Shown: positions 30,470 through 39,352, numbered from the stretch's first letter. The stretch is DNA of 64,000 bases from Natrinema mahii (GCA_000690595.2 JHUT02000014.1:16208-80207); one strand, 5' to 3'. Program-made: numbers and translations. The notes: a model not told the origin generated them from the sequence alone.

Positions 30470-31450
30470 ATGCTGACTGACACGCCGGGACTCCACCACG
30501 TGACCGGGATCGTCGGGGATGCCCAGTCGGCGATCGACTGCTACGGCGGCGTCCTCGGGCTCCGGCTCGTCACGCAGACGGTCAACTTCGAGGATATCCT
30601 CCAGCACCACCTCTACTTCGGCGACGCCGCGGGGACGCCGGGGACGGTCCTGACCCACTTCGCGGATCCCCACGGCGAGCCCGGACGGCACGGGGCACCC
30701 CAGCCCGAATCGGTCGCGTTCGTCGTCCCCGACGGCTCGCTCGCGTACTGGGCGGACCGGCTCGCGGACCACGATATCGACATCGAAGGGCCGCTCGAGC
30801 GGTTCGACGAACGGGTGCTGCGCGTTGCCGACCCCGCGGGGACGCGACTCGAACTCGTCGCCGGGCCGCCCGTCCCGAGCGCCGTCGAGCCCTGGACTGG
30901 CGGACCGGTGCCGACCGACCACGCGATCCGCGGTCTTCACGGGGTCGCGACGTTGTCGGTCAATCCCTACGCGACCGCGAGCGCGCTCGAAACGCTCGGC
31001 TTCGAACGCGAGGCGGCAGACGGCGATCGGATCCGGTACCGGGCGTCCGGGACGCGGGCGACGGTCGTTGACGTCCTCGATCGCGACGCGGCGTTCGGCC
31101 GCGAGGGACGGGGAACGCTGCACCACGTCGCGGTCCGGGTCGAGGAAGAAGACGCCCTCCACGAGTGGCGCAACCTGTTCGACGAGCGCGGATACGATGT
31201 CTCCCGCGTGAAAGACCGGCACGTCTTCCACTCGCTGTACGTCCGGGAACCGGGCGGTATCCTCCTCGAACTGGCCACGGAGACCGACGGCGTCGCAGCC
31301 AGCGGGCCGACCGGCGGCCCCGGCGAGTCGCTGTACCTACCCGAGTGGTTCGAACGCGATCGGGACCTGATCGAGAGTCAACTCCCCGAGTTGACGGTGC
31401 CGGCCGGGAGCGGGGTCGACGAGAGCGGCGACCCGGTCGGGGACCGATGA
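30470..31450 (+). CDS. VOC-family ring-cleaving dioxygenase-like protein (MhqO-like)
   Basis: 326 residues in two vicinal-oxygen-chelate halves: LHHVTGIVGDAQSAIDCYGG near the start and LHGVATLSVNPYATASALET from about 155. Metal-ligand candidates are the His of LHHVTG, His217 of TLHHVAVRV and a Glu near the end (GGILLELATE). The length and two-module layout match the MhqO/MhqE ring-cleaving dioxygenases used against hydroquinones. The stop overlaps the start of the next gene (ATGA), an esterase, which is the same combination as in Bacillus quinone-resistance loci. Confidence 0.85.
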   Translation: MLTDTPGLHHVTGIVGDAQSAIDCYGGVLGLRLVTQTVNFEDILQHHLYFGDAAGTPGTVLTHFADPHGEPGRHGAPQPESVAFVVPDGSLAYWADRLADHDIDIEGPLERFDERVLRVADPAGTRLELVAGPPVPSAVEPWTGGPVPTDHAIRGLHGVATLSVNPYATASALETLGFEREAADGDRIRYRASGTRATVVDVLDRDAAFGREGRGTLHHVAVRVEEEDALHEWRNLFDERGYDVSRVKDRHVFHSLYVREPGGILLELATETDGVAASGPTGGPGESLYLPEWFERDRDLIESQLPELTVPAGSGVDESGDPVGDR

Positions 31451-32118
31451 CCGGGACCGGAAACCCGATGGACGGTGTCTCGGGACCCCACGCCGGCCGA
31501 CCACTGCTCACCGCCGGCGCGCCAGCGCTGGCCGCCGAGGCCGCGCTCGTGTGCTGTCACGGCCGCGGCGCGACTGCGCAGGGCGTTATCAACCTCATGG
31601 CCCCTGCCGTTCGCCACGGCGTCGCCGTCCTCGCTCCCGACGCCGAACGCAGTCGCTGGTACCGCAGACCCGCGACCGCCCCCCGAGCCGAGAACGAGCC
31701 GTGGCTCTCCTCGAGCGTCGACTGCGTGGCGGCGGCCCTCGAGTCGGCGGCCGAGATCGGCGTCCCGCCCGAGCGGACCGTCATCGCGGGCTTCTCGCAG
31801 GGAGCCTGCGTCGCCGCCGAATTCGCCCGCCGGAATCCAGCCCAGTACGGCGGGCTCGCCGTCCTCTCGGGAACGCTCCCCGGGACGCTCGCCGAACTCG
31901 AGGCGACCGCGATCGACGGCTCGCTCGCGGGGACGCCGCTCCTACTGGGCTACGGCGCCGACGACCCACACGTCGATTCGGCCCACGTCACCGAGACGGC
32001 CCGGATCTTCGAAGAGGCGGCCGCCGCGGTCGACGAGCGGCGGTATCCCGAGACCGGCCACGAAGTCACCGACGACGAGTTCGACGGCGTTGGGGCGCTG
32101 CTTGAGGCCGCGCTGTAG
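31447..32118 (+). CDS. Phospholipase/carboxylesterase-family hydrolase (MhqD-like)
   Basis: 223 residues. Oxyanion CCHGRGATAQG, nucleophile Ser in AGFSQGACVA, Asp in LGYGADDPHV, His in YPETGHEVTDDE. This is the carboxylesterase/phospholipase fold (YodD/MhqD-like). The ATG is at 31447, inside the stop of the dioxygenase gene, so the two are translationally coupled. A joint role in breakdown or detoxification of aromatic quinols is inferred from the pairing. Confidence 0.85.
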   Translation: MTGTGNPMDGVSGPHAGRPLLTAGAPALAAEAALVCCHGRGATAQGVINLMAPAVRHGVAVLAPDAERSRWYRRPATAPRAENEPWLSSSVDCVAAALESAAEIGVPPERTVIAGFSQGACVAAEFARRNPAQYGGLAVLSGTLPGTLAELEATAIDGSLAGTPLLLGYGADDPHVDSAHVTETARIFEEAAAAVDERRYPETGHEVTDDEFDGVGALLEAAL

Positions 32119-32163
32119 CTTGCGGTTCGACTAAAACAAAAAACCGGTCGACTGGTCCAGCCG

Positions 32164-32808
32164 TCAGACCGTCGCTTCGGCGTCGTCGGGCTCCTCGACG
32201 TCCTCGAGTTGCTCGAGCGCCTGGATCACGTCGTTGCGGTAGTTGACGACCGGCGAGTCGTAGCGCTCGCGGGCCATCTCGGCGTACTCGTTCGTGGGTG
32301 CGGTTGAGCCGCTTTCGGGCGCTTCCTGTTCGGCTTCCCACGCCTCGAATGCCTCGATGCGGTCGAGGGTGCGTTCGGCGGTTTCGACGACCCAGCGGTC
32401 GCGGGTGGCGTCATCGACGACCGCGATGGACTCGGGTCGCAGGGAGACGTTGACCGTGCCGTCGTCGGTCTCGTAGGTGCGTGGTTTGCCGACGATCGAG
32501 ACGTACGCCGGCGGTTCGGTATCTCGCAGGACCGCGGCGGCTTCGGGCTGGTACTGTCCGGCGTAGACGAAGAACGTCCCGGTCGGGTCGATGACCCGGC
32601 CGCGCCAGTACTCGCTGTCGTCGCCGACGTCTTCGGTCTCGGTCAGGGTACCGGTGACGAACACGCGGTTCGCGCGGTCGCCCGTCGGGAGCAGCGCGTA
32701 GTTGGGCGCGCGCTCGTCGTCGCTCTCTTTGAAGGTGTACGTCGAGTCGTTGAATTCGGACGCGAAGACGCGGCGGGCGACTTCGCGGGTGAGTTCTGTC
32801 TGGCTCAT
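32164..32808 (-). CDS. rpap3: RPA-associated protein (Rpap3-like, COG3390)
   Basis: 214 residues. An N-terminal helix (LTREVARRVFASEFN) is followed by an OB fold (RVFVTGTLTETEDVG, YWRGRVIDPTGTFFVYAGQY, PAYVSIVGKPRTYE). A helical region and an acidic tail complete it. It starts 1 bp after the stop of the RPA gene on the same strand. In Haloferax, rpa3 and rpap3 form such a pair and the proteins work together on single-stranded DNA. The symbol is by length and context rather than by comparison. Confidence 0.8.
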   Translation of the reverse strand: MSQTELTREVARRVFASEFNDSTYTFKESDDERAPNYALLPTGDRANRVFVTGTLTETEDVGDDSEYWRGRVIDPTGTFFVYAGQYQPEAAAVLRDTEPPAYVSIVGKPRTYETDDGTVNVSLRPESIAVVDDATRDRWVVETAERTLDRIEAFEAWEAEQEAPESGSTAPTNEYAEMARERYDSPVVNYRNDVIQALEQLEDVEEPDDAEATV

Positions 32809-32809
32809 C

Positions 32810-33739
32810 TCACATCGACCTCGCTTTGATCAGCAGTTCCTCGCCATCGATCGGCCCGTCGAGTTCCTCGACGTCGTCGGCCAGCACGTACCGGCCGAAG
32901 GTCGGCCCCTCGATGCGGTAGTAGGTGCCGACGATGTCCTCGCGGATCTCGTCGGCGACGATGGTCGTGTCCAAGGCGTCCATCGCCATCTCCTTGGCCT
33001 CCTCTAAGCTCAGCCCCGTCAGGTTCTCGGTAGCGTCCTTGTCGAAGATGACCTCGTGGGCGTCGATGCCGTCGTCGACGACGGCCTTGATGCGGAGGTC
33101 GAACTCGCCTTCGCCCTCGCCGTGTTCGTTACAGCGCCCGTTCTGGAGGACGCGGGTACAGCCCTCCTCGGGACAGCGCTTGATCAGCCCGCTGCCGCTT
33201 TGCATGTCGACCAGCGCGCCCTCGACCTCGCTGGTGTCGTTGCCGACTTCGAGGTCCTCGTCGAGTTCCTCGATCACCGTCGTCGAGTTGAGTTTGACCG
33301 AGTACCGGCCCTGGTACTCGTCGGTGACGACGTTGCGAAGTTCGTAGACGCCGCCCTCCTCGAGCGCGGGGAGGTCGGACTTTGCCCACTTGGTGAACTT
33401 GATCGTCCCCGTCGGGTCGCCCAGCAGGCCGACCTGCGCGACGGAGTCGCTGCGGGGGTCCCAGAGTTCGATGACCTTCGCGGTCAGGTCGATCCACTCC
33501 TCGGGCTCGTCGACGTCCTCGACGTTGGCCGCCTCGCTGTCGCCGCCCGAGATGTCCTCGCGCTCGAGGCCGGCCTCCTCTAAGTAGTGGTTGGTGACGC
33601 TCCGGCGCGCCTCGTCCATCGGTACTTTGTACTCGTCGACGAGCGTCGTCAGGCGCTCTTCGACGTCCTCGACGTCGACGTCGAGGTGGTCCGAAAACTG
33701 CTCGTGGATGTCGTCCGCGTGTTGTCGTACGTCGCTCAT
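32810..33739 (-). CDS. rpa3: Replication protein A, single OB fold plus zinc finger (Rpa3-like)
   Basis: 309 residues from the ATG at 33739. Residues 1-50 are helical (HADDIHEQFSDHLDVDVEDV). The OB fold lies about 75-170 (WIDLTAKVIELWDPRSDSVA, GLLGDPTGTIKFTKWAKSD, GRYSVKLNSTTVIEEL). The zinc finger is CPEEGCTRVLQNGRCNEHG, about 195-213, with three Cys and one His. The C-terminal region is helical. The length of about 310 and one OB fold separate it from the longer Rpa1. It binds single-stranded DNA in replication and repair. TATTTAAACT at 33799-33808 may be its TATA box. Confidence 0.85.
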   Translation of the reverse strand: MSDVRQHADDIHEQFSDHLDVDVEDVEERLTTLVDEYKVPMDEARRSVTNHYLEEAGLEREDISGGDSEAANVEDVDEPEEWIDLTAKVIELWDPRSDSVAQVGLLGDPTGTIKFTKWAKSDLPALEEGGVYELRNVVTDEYQGRYSVKLNSTTVIEELDEDLEVGNDTSEVEGALVDMQSGSGLIKRCPEEGCTRVLQNGRCNEHGEGEGEFDLRIKAVVDDGIDAHEVIFDKDATENLTGLSLEEAKEMAMDALDTTIVADEIREDIVGTYYRIEGPTFGRYVLADDVEELDGPIDGEELLIKARSM

Positions 33740-33919
33740 TGGCTTCACGCCTCCTCTTCGGTTTCAGTGGGAGGCATACGTCCGTTCGCTCCCGATGGTA
33801 TTTAAACTACCGCCACCGGAGCGAAAGTGAACGGCGGCGGAAGAAACCGCAAGACGGCGTCGCGGGGCCGATTCGGAACGCCGATCGCAGCGGTGTCGAC
33901 GGGTCCCGCGACCGGCGGT

Positions 33920-34003
33920 TATAGTAGCCGCTGACAGTCATTGCACACCTGATCGCATGACAACGTTGCGATCAGTGTGTGAATCGTTTCAACGGCTACT
34001 ATA
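33920..34003. repeat. 84-bp palindromic MITE-like repeat
   Basis: Ends TATAGTAGCC (33920-33929) and GGCTACTATA (33994-34003) are exact inverted repeats. The arms keep pairing inward, with GCACACCTGATCGCA (about 33943-33957) against TGCGATCAGTGTGTG (33968-33982), around a centre TGACAACGT. The element forms the end of the DapA-like gene. I believe similar TATAGTAGCC elements are dispersed in haloarchaeal genomes. The last bases of the window (ACTATAGTAACC, 63982-63993) resemble its end. Confidence 0.75.
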
Positions 34004-34891
34004 CTGCCCGCCGACCTCGAGCGCCGTCTCGAGGGCGTCGCCGATCGCCTCGGTCCCCGCGTCGTCGACGGTGACCAGCGGCGGGCGGACCTCGGCGGCG
34101 TCGAGGACGCCGCGCTCGGTGAGGGCCGTCTTCGTCGCGGGCGCGAAGCCGTGGCTCGTACAGGCCTCGAACAGCGGCGAGATCGCGTCGGACTGGAGTT
34201 CCCGCCCGCGCTCCGCGTTTGCCTGCTCGAACGCCTCGCCAAGCACTTCGGGGACGACGTTCGACAGCGCGTTGATCCCCCCGTCGGCCCCCATCCGCAA
34301 GGCGGGCACCAGCAGGGCGTCGTACCCCTGTAGACAGAGGAAGTCGTCGGGGGTCTCCCGCAGCACCGAGAGGAAATAGGAAAGATCGCCGCTCGAGTCC
34401 TTGGTACCGATCGCCGCGTCGCGCTCGGCGACGGCGGCCACGGTCTCGGGTTCGATCCGGTGGCCCGTACACTGCGGGATGTTGTACAGCAGGACGGGAA
34501 GCGCCGCCTCCTCGAGGACGGCCTCGAAGAACGCTCGATTGCCGTCGGGCGCGTTCGCCGTCGTGAAATACGGCGCGACGATCGCGGCGGCATCGGCTCC
34601 CGCCTCGGCCGCGCGGTCGATGGCTGTGACGGTGTCGGCGACGCTTGTGGCGGCCGCACCGGCGACGACCGGGACGTCGACGCGGTCGACGGTCGCCGCG
34701 ACGACCCGGCGCTGCTCGTCGGCGGTCAGGCTCGGGAACTCGCCGGTCGTCCCGCAGGGAAAAACCGCGTCGATGCCGCCGTCTTCGAGATGGGCGAGCA
34801 GGTCGATCAAGGCCGCCTCGTCGATCGCGCCGTCGTCGAAGGGGGTCACCGTCGGCGCGGTGATTCCCCGAAGTGCATCGCGGATAGCCAT
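33989..34891 (-). CDS. DapA/KDG-aldolase-family protein
   Basis: 300 residues from the ATG at 34891 (MAIRDALRGITAPTVTPFDD). TIM-barrel aldolase: FPCGTTGEFPSLT is the pyruvate-carboxylate loop, Tyr in LYNIPQCTG, and the Schiff-base Lys in IGTKDSSGD. The family includes dihydrodipicolinate synthase, 2-keto-3-deoxygluconate aldolase and related lyases. The GTTGEF motif with YNIPQ is compatible with KDG-type enzymes. The last residues (QYSSR) and the stop are supplied by the palindromic repeat, so the original C-terminus may have been replaced. Confidence 0.85.
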   Translation of the reverse strand: MAIRDALRGITAPTVTPFDDGAIDEAALIDLLAHLEDGGIDAVFPCGTTGEFPSLTADEQRRVVAATVDRVDVPVVAGAAATSVADTVTAIDRAAEAGADAAAIVAPYFTTANAPDGNRAFFEAVLEEAALPVLLYNIPQCTGHRIEPETVAAVAERDAAIGTKDSSGDLSYFLSVLRETPDDFLCLQGYDALLVPALRMGADGGINALSNVVPEVLGEAFEQANAERGRELQSDAISPLFEACTSHGFAPATKTALTERGVLDAAEVRPPLVTVDDAGTEAIGDALETALEVGGQYSSR

Positions 34892-35002
34892 GCTCGTTGC
34901 CTCCGTCGGGACGATGAAAATCGTTCGCATCGGTTCCGCAAGCCGTCGCCGCGCCTCCGACCACCGGCGGGCCTATGTGTCCGGCGGTCGAACCACGGGG
35001 CA

Positions 35003-35314
35003 ATGGCGGATCAGCGTCGACTCGAGCGGTTCCTGCGCTCGACGCTGCAGGGAGCCGGCGAGCAGTTCGAGGAGCTTCGCAGATCGACCGACGGCCAGCT
35101 CGAGGAGGCCCGCGAGGCCTACGAGGTGGCGCGAAACGCCCGCGAGTTGCCCACCGACGAGGCGGGCCGGGCGAAGATCGTCTGTCGGCGCTACGCCCAA
35201 CAGCGGGCGGCGAAGTTAGACGAGGAGTACCGACCGGCCTGTTACGAGGCGGACCACCCCGACTGCGAGGGCTGTGCCGAGGATGTCCAACGCGGGCGGA
35301 TCGAGACCTGGTGA
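35003..35314 (+). CDS. Conserved haloarchaeal protein, DUF7091-like
   Basis: 103 residues from the ATG at 35003 (MADQRRLERFLRSTLQGAGE). After a helical part comes RAKIVCRRYAQQRAAKLDEE and CYEADHPDCEGCAEDVQRGR, with Cys residues suited to zinc. I know this as DUF7091, present in most haloarchaea and of unknown function. It is followed after 1 bp by the nucleotidylyltransferase, so they share a transcript. Confidence 0.75.
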   Translation: MADQRRLERFLRSTLQGAGEQFEELRRSTDGQLEEAREAYEVARNARELPTDEAGRAKIVCRRYAQQRAAKLDEEYRPACYEADHPDCEGCAEDVQRGRIETW

Positions 35315-35315
35315 G

Positions 35316-36356
35316 ATGGATCGGCCCGTCGTCGCCTGCGTCCTCGCCGGGGGCATCGGCAGCCGGCTCTATCCCGCGAGTCGGGGGGATCGCCCCAAGC
35401 AGTTCCTCGAGTTCGGCGGCGACCGATCGCTGCTCTCGCGGACGATGGACCGGACGGCCGTCGCCGACGAGCGCTACGTCCTGACCCGCGAGACGTTCGC
35501 CGACGCGGTTCACGACCACGCGCCCGAGGCGGGCCTGCTGGTCGAACCCGCGGGCAAGGACACCGGGCCGGCGCTGGTCTACGCCGCCTGGCGACTCCGC
35601 GAGCGGTTCGACCAGGAGCCGGTCCTCGTCTGTCTCCCCAGTGACCACCACGTCGGCGACGACGCTGCCTTCGCCGCCCGCCTCGAGCGCGCCGCCGAAA
35701 TCGCCGCCGAGACCGACGGGCTCGTGACGCTGGGCGTCGATCCCACGCGGCCGGCGACGGGCTACGGCTATATCGTCCCCGCGAGCGACGACGGCAGCCT
35801 CGAGGGGACGACGGCGGACTACGCCGCCGTCGAGCGCTTCACCGAGAAACCCGACCGCGAGGAAGCGCGGCGGCTCCGCGAGGCGGGCGCGTACTGGAAC
35901 GCCGGCATCTTCGCCTGGACGCCCGGCGCGCTCTTGCGGGAGGCGCGGGACTCGCCGCTCGCATCGCTGGTCGACGCCCTCGAGGCCGGCGAACCCGAGC
36001 GCGGCTTCGACGCGATCGACGCGGTCAGCGTCGACTACGCGATTATGGAACGGGCAAGCGACGTCTTCGTGACGCCGTTATCGGTGGGCTGGGACGACCT
36101 CGGGACGTGGGACGCGGTCGGGCGGACCCGATCGAGCCCCGACGCGGACGCGACGAACGACCGCGTCGCCGGCGAGATCCTGTCGCTCGACGCAGCGGAC
36201 AACGTCGTCGCCGCGCCCGATCGGCACGTCTCCCTGCTCGAGGTCGAGGACCTGATCGTCGCCGCCTACGACGATCGGATCCTCGTCGCGCCGCGGGAGT
36301 CGTCACAGCGGGTTCGAGACGTCGTCGACCGACTCCGCGAACGCGACGCGTTCTGA
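35316..36356 (+). CDS. Mannose-1-phosphate guanylyltransferase-type enzyme
   Basis: 346 residues. The nucleotide-binding N-terminus is CVLAGGIGSRLYPASRGDRP followed by KQFLEF, the G-G-x-G-x-R-x(n)-PKQF signature of GDP-mannose pyrophosphorylases. Further blocks are LVCLPSDHHV, GYGYIVPAS, FTEKPDREEA and YWNAGIFAW, and then VDYAIMERASDV plus VGWDDLGTWDA. It lacks the C-terminal isomerase domain of bifunctional enzymes. It should supply a sugar nucleotide for glycosylation of surface proteins or polysaccharide. Confidence 0.9.
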   Translation: MDRPVVACVLAGGIGSRLYPASRGDRPKQFLEFGGDRSLLSRTMDRTAVADERYVLTRETFADAVHDHAPEAGLLVEPAGKDTGPALVYAAWRLRERFDQEPVLVCLPSDHHVGDDAAFAARLERAAEIAAETDGLVTLGVDPTRPATGYGYIVPASDDGSLEGTTADYAAVERFTEKPDREEARRLREAGAYWNAGIFAWTPGALLREARDSPLASLVDALEAGEPERGFDAIDAVSVDYAIMERASDVFVTPLSVGWDDLGTWDAVGRTRSSPDADATNDRVAGEILSLDAADNVVAAPDRHVSLLEVEDLIVAAYDDRILVAPRESSQRVRDVVDRLRERDAF

Positions 36357-36394
36357 GAAACGGCGGCGGAAAACAGCGAAAGCGAGTGTACTTG

Positions 36395-36604
36395 TCAGCT
36401 CGAGCCGGCTGCTCCCGTCCCGCCGTTACCGTCTTCCGGCCACACTGCCCAGAGGAGGAGCCCGATAACGAGGACGCCTCCGAGGGCGAGCGATTCGAGG
36501 ATCGAGAGTTTGATCCCGAACCACGACAGGGCCGTCCGGAACTCGACGACGAACGGGACCAGGAAGGCCACGACGACCAGTAGCGCCCCCTTCGAGATGC
36601 GCAT
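36395..36604 (-). CDS. cbaC: Small membrane subunit of ba3-type oxidase (CbaC-like)
   Basis: 69 residues with two membrane segments (KGALLVVVAFLVPFVVEF and ESLALGGVLVIGLLLWAV). Its ATG directly follows the stop of subunit I (TAG-ATG), so it is the last gene of the operon. Position matches cbaC in the Natronomonas cbaDBAC operon. The function is structural or unknown. Confidence 0.65.
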   Translation of the reverse strand: MRISKGALLVVVAFLVPFVVEFRTALSWFGIKLSILESLALGGVLVIGLLLWAVWPEDGNGGTGAAGSS

Positions 36605-38353
36605 CTAGCGGATCACCTCACTGAGCGATTCAATGACGGCGGGGTCGACCCACGTCGAGAGCCTGAAGCCCTCGATGTCGGGTCCGAAGAGGCCGCCGGC
36701 GTCGATGATGCTCGCGAGCGGAAGCGTGTACGCGATGATCACGAGGACGACGGCGATCGCGGTCCAGAGCTTGAGGTTGTCGAGGATGCGCGGCGAGTCC
36801 TCGGCTCCGGAGAGCGTATCCGCGTAGGTGTTGTCGGGGATCGACTCGCTGTTGCTACCGATCGAGGTCATGACCATGTTCAGGAGGAACAGGGCAAGCG
36901 ACAGCGTCAGGATGACCGCGCCGAGTGCGACCTGCATGTTGATCTCGCCGACGGTACCCACGGCGGGCTCGAAGTCGAAGCCCTGGTACTGCGGTTCGGC
37001 GGTCCGGCGGGGAAGCCCGAACAGCCCGGAGCGGTGCATCGCGTTGGTCATGAACGTCATGCCGATGAACCAGAGGACGACCTGTCCGAGCGCGACCGAC
37101 CGGTTCCAGAGTTCTTTGCCCGTCAGCTGCGGGATGAACCAGTAGGAGGCGGCCATAAACGTCAGCGCGACGGCAGTGCCGACGGTGAGGTGGAAGTGCC
37201 CGACGACCCACCACGTGTTGTGGACGAGGTAGTTGATGTTCATGCCGGCGTTGATCATGCCGGAGAAGCCGGCCGCGGCGAACATCAGGCCCGCGAGCGC
37301 CATCCCGGTGAAGATCGGGTCGCGCCACGGGAGTGCCTTCAGCCAACCGAGGTAGCCCTCACCACCGCGCTGGCGCGCGCCGTGTTCCATGCTCGCGACG
37401 ACGGTGAAGGCGGTCAGCAGGCTCGGCAGGAGGAGGAACATCGTGTTCGTCATCGCGATGAACTTGTACCCCTCGGCGATGCCCGGATCCAGATACTGGT
37501 GGTGGATGCCGAGCGGCGTCGAGAGCAGCAGGAACAGCACGAAGACGACGCGTGCAAGCGGGTCGCTGAACAGTTTCCCGCCGGAGAACTTCGGCAGCAT
37601 GGTGTACCACATCAGGTACGCCGGCATCAGCCAGAAGTAGACGACGGCGTGGCCGAAGTACCAGAACATCGTCCGGGTCAACAGCGGATTAACCGACTCG
37701 GTGATCCCCAGCGACCACGGCAGCAGGAACACGAGGATCGACAGGGATACACCGAGCGTGCAGATGTACCAGAACAGCGTCGTCGTCAGGACCATGAAGG
37801 TCGGCAGTGGGATCCGCTCGTCAGGGTTTTCGCGCCGCCAGGCCAACCACGTCCGGAACCAGTCGACGCCGGCGAGCCAGGAGCCGACGACGAACACCAC
37901 CAAGCCGATGTAGAAGAACGGATGAGCCTCTAGCGGCGCGTAGAACGTAAAGAGGACGTCTGCGTTCAGTTCCGAGCCGAGTATCGACGGCGCCGACTCG
38001 AGGAAGCCGCTAAAGATCGTGATCCCGGCGAGTGCCGCGCCGATGACCATCATGATGTACCAGGCCCAGGTGAACCGGGTGTCGACGACGCCCCGATCGA
38101 GGCTGGTCGTTACCGCCCACGTGAAGGTTCCCACGAGGAAGAAGATCGTAAACACGATCACCAGCAACACGCCGTGGGCGGTCAGGACGGTGTAGTAGTC
38201 GGGTGATTGAATGAACCTGAAGACGTCGGTGCGGTGAAGCGCCTGCACCAACCCGAGCACCCCGCCGATCGCCAGCGCGATGAAGGAACTCCAGAAGGCG
38301 GCCTTGATCACGCGCGCCTCGTCGGGGAACTGATCGAGGTAGGCGTTACGCAT
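36605..38353 (-). CDS. cbaA: Cytochrome ba3-type terminal oxidase subunit I
   Basis: 582 residues from the ATG at 38353, with GGAGGTGA eight bases upstream; a GTG three codons earlier is possible. About thirteen membrane segments. Haem and copper ligands are in GHAVVYFWLMPAYLMWY (CuB site) and NTWWVVGHFHLTVGTAVALT (haem ligand His). The first His sits in an N-terminal helix TAHGVLLVIVFTIFFLVG. It is the B-family haem-copper type by the long C-terminus and motif spacing. It reduces oxygen to water in the membrane. Overlaps the subunit II gene by 8 bp. Confidence 0.95.
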   Translation of the reverse strand: MRNAYLDQFPDEARVIKAAFWSSFIALAIGGVLGLVQALHRTDVFRFIQSPDYYTVLTAHGVLLVIVFTIFFLVGTFTWAVTTSLDRGVVDTRFTWAWYIMMVIGAALAGITIFSGFLESAPSILGSELNADVLFTFYAPLEAHPFFYIGLVVFVVGSWLAGVDWFRTWLAWRRENPDERIPLPTFMVLTTTLFWYICTLGVSLSILVFLLPWSLGITESVNPLLTRTMFWYFGHAVVYFWLMPAYLMWYTMLPKFSGGKLFSDPLARVVFVLFLLLSTPLGIHHQYLDPGIAEGYKFIAMTNTMFLLLPSLLTAFTVVASMEHGARQRGGEGYLGWLKALPWRDPIFTGMALAGLMFAAAGFSGMINAGMNINYLVHNTWWVVGHFHLTVGTAVALTFMAASYWFIPQLTGKELWNRSVALGQVVLWFIGMTFMTNAMHRSGLFGLPRRTAEPQYQGFDFEPAVGTVGEINMQVALGAVILTLSLALFLLNMVMTSIGSNSESIPDNTYADTLSGAEDSPRILDNLKLWTAIAVVLVIIAYTLPLASIIDAGGLFGPDIEGFRLSTWVDPAVIESLSEVIR

Positions 38354-39152
38354 CGCCGTCACCTCCGTCAGCGGACTCGTTGCCCTCGGGAGTCACGACC
38401 GACAGCGTTCCGCTTTCCTCGTAGTCGTCGACGGTCACGGTCCAGTCGTTGTCACCCTCGTCGAGGTCGGCGCTGTCGACGGTAAACGCGACTTCCTCGC
38501 TGCCGTCGCCGGGCACCGTCACGTCCTCTTCCTGCGTCTGATTGCCGATCTCGAGGGAGACGGTCGTCTCGAGGTCCTCTTGCATGCCGTTGGTCACGTT
38601 TGCGGTGATGGTTGTCTCGTTGCCCGCGTCGATCTCGTCGTCGGCCTCGACGGATAGTTCGGTCAGGTCGAACTCGTCTTCGGGGACGACGTTCAGTTTC
38701 CCTTCCATCGTGTGGTGATACTCGCCGCAGTACTCGTTACAGAGGATGCCGTACTCGTCGGGTTCGTCGAACTTCGCGGTCATCTCCGAGACCTGCCCGG
38801 GAACGACCATCGTGTTCACGTTCGTTCCCACGACGGAGAAGCTGTGTGTCACGTCCCGGCTGGTGACGTAGAACGTCACCTCGCTGTTGGCCGGTATCTC
38901 GATTTCGCTGGGCGTGTACGACCACGCCTGTGCGACGACCGTGACTTCGTACTCGTTGCCGCCGACGTGTTCGACGCCGGGCTCGGCGAACCGTTCGTCG
39001 TCGTTGATCTCGTCGGGGTTGATGTCACCGCCGTCGTCGTCGATCATCGCGATACCCGGACCGACCGCCCCGTAGGTAATCGTCGCGATGAAACCAACGA
39101 TTAACACCATGGAAGCGACGATCCAGACCTTCTCGTAAGTGTGAATGTTCAT
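38346..39152 (-). CDS. cbaB: Cytochrome ba3-type oxidase subunit II with CuA site
   Basis: 268 residues from the ATG at 39152. One membrane anchor (VWIVASMVLIVGFIATITYG, residues 9-28). The cupredoxin domain has DVTHSFSV and CNEYCGEYHHTM, the CuA ligands (His, Cys, Cys, His, Met). After that, about residues 160-258 form an extra beta domain (ETTITANVTNGMQEDLETTV) like a CARDB/archaeal Ig domain, which usual ba3 subunit II lacks, and then an acidic tail. The start overlaps the preceding gene by 4 bp. Confidence 0.9.
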   Translation of the reverse strand: MNIHTYEKVWIVASMVLIVGFIATITYGAVGPGIAMIDDDGGDINPDEINDDERFAEPGVEHVGGNEYEVTVVAQAWSYTPSEIEIPANSEVTFYVTSRDVTHSFSVVGTNVNTMVVPGQVSEMTAKFDEPDEYGILCNEYCGEYHHTMEGKLNVVPEDEFDLTELSVEADDEIDAGNETTITANVTNGMQEDLETTVSLEIGNQTQEEDVTVPGDGSEEVAFTVDSADLDEGDNDWTVTVDDYEESGTLSVVTPEGNESADGGDGDA

Positions 39153-39352
39153 GCCAGTCCCACCACCGTCAGGGCCATTCCGACGACGGTCGGCCCGTTG
39201 CCGAGGAACTCGACGAAGTACATGAATATCCACAGCAATACTAGTATGAGGAAGTAGATTCCGATCAGGATCGCCGTCCCGATCGGATCGTACTCCTCGT
39301 GCCCGAGTGTTCGAACATGATCGGGCTCCCGTTGTTCTGTTCCTGAGCTCAT
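39149..39352 (-). CDS. cbaD: Small membrane subunit of ba3-type oxidase (CbaD-like)
   Basis: 67 residues from the ATG at 39352 (MSSGTEQREPDHVRTLGHEE). One or two membrane segments (TAILIGIYFLILVLLWIFMY and VVGMALTVVGLA). It is first in the oxidase operon and its stop overlaps the subunit II start (ATGA). Small subunits of this kind resemble subunit IIa of ba3 oxidases. Confidence 0.7.
   Translation of the reverse strand: MSSGTEQREPDHVRTLGHEEYDPIGTAILIGIYFLILVLLWIFMYFVEFLGNGPTVVGMALTVVGLA

Noticed and set aside
29741..31231. 496-codon minus-strand frame over the VOC and CopG genes
   Set aside because: It crosses three real genes with motifs and has no recognisable domain.
35274..35315. Longer start for the nucleotidylyltransferase at 35274
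   Set aside because: The first 14 codons overlap the DUF7091-like gene in another frame, and the ATG at 35316 gives the standard N-terminus two residues before the nucleotide loop.
37034..37933. 299-codon plus-strand frame opposite oxidase subunit I
   Set aside because: Shadow frame of the oxidase gene, with a low-complexity protein.
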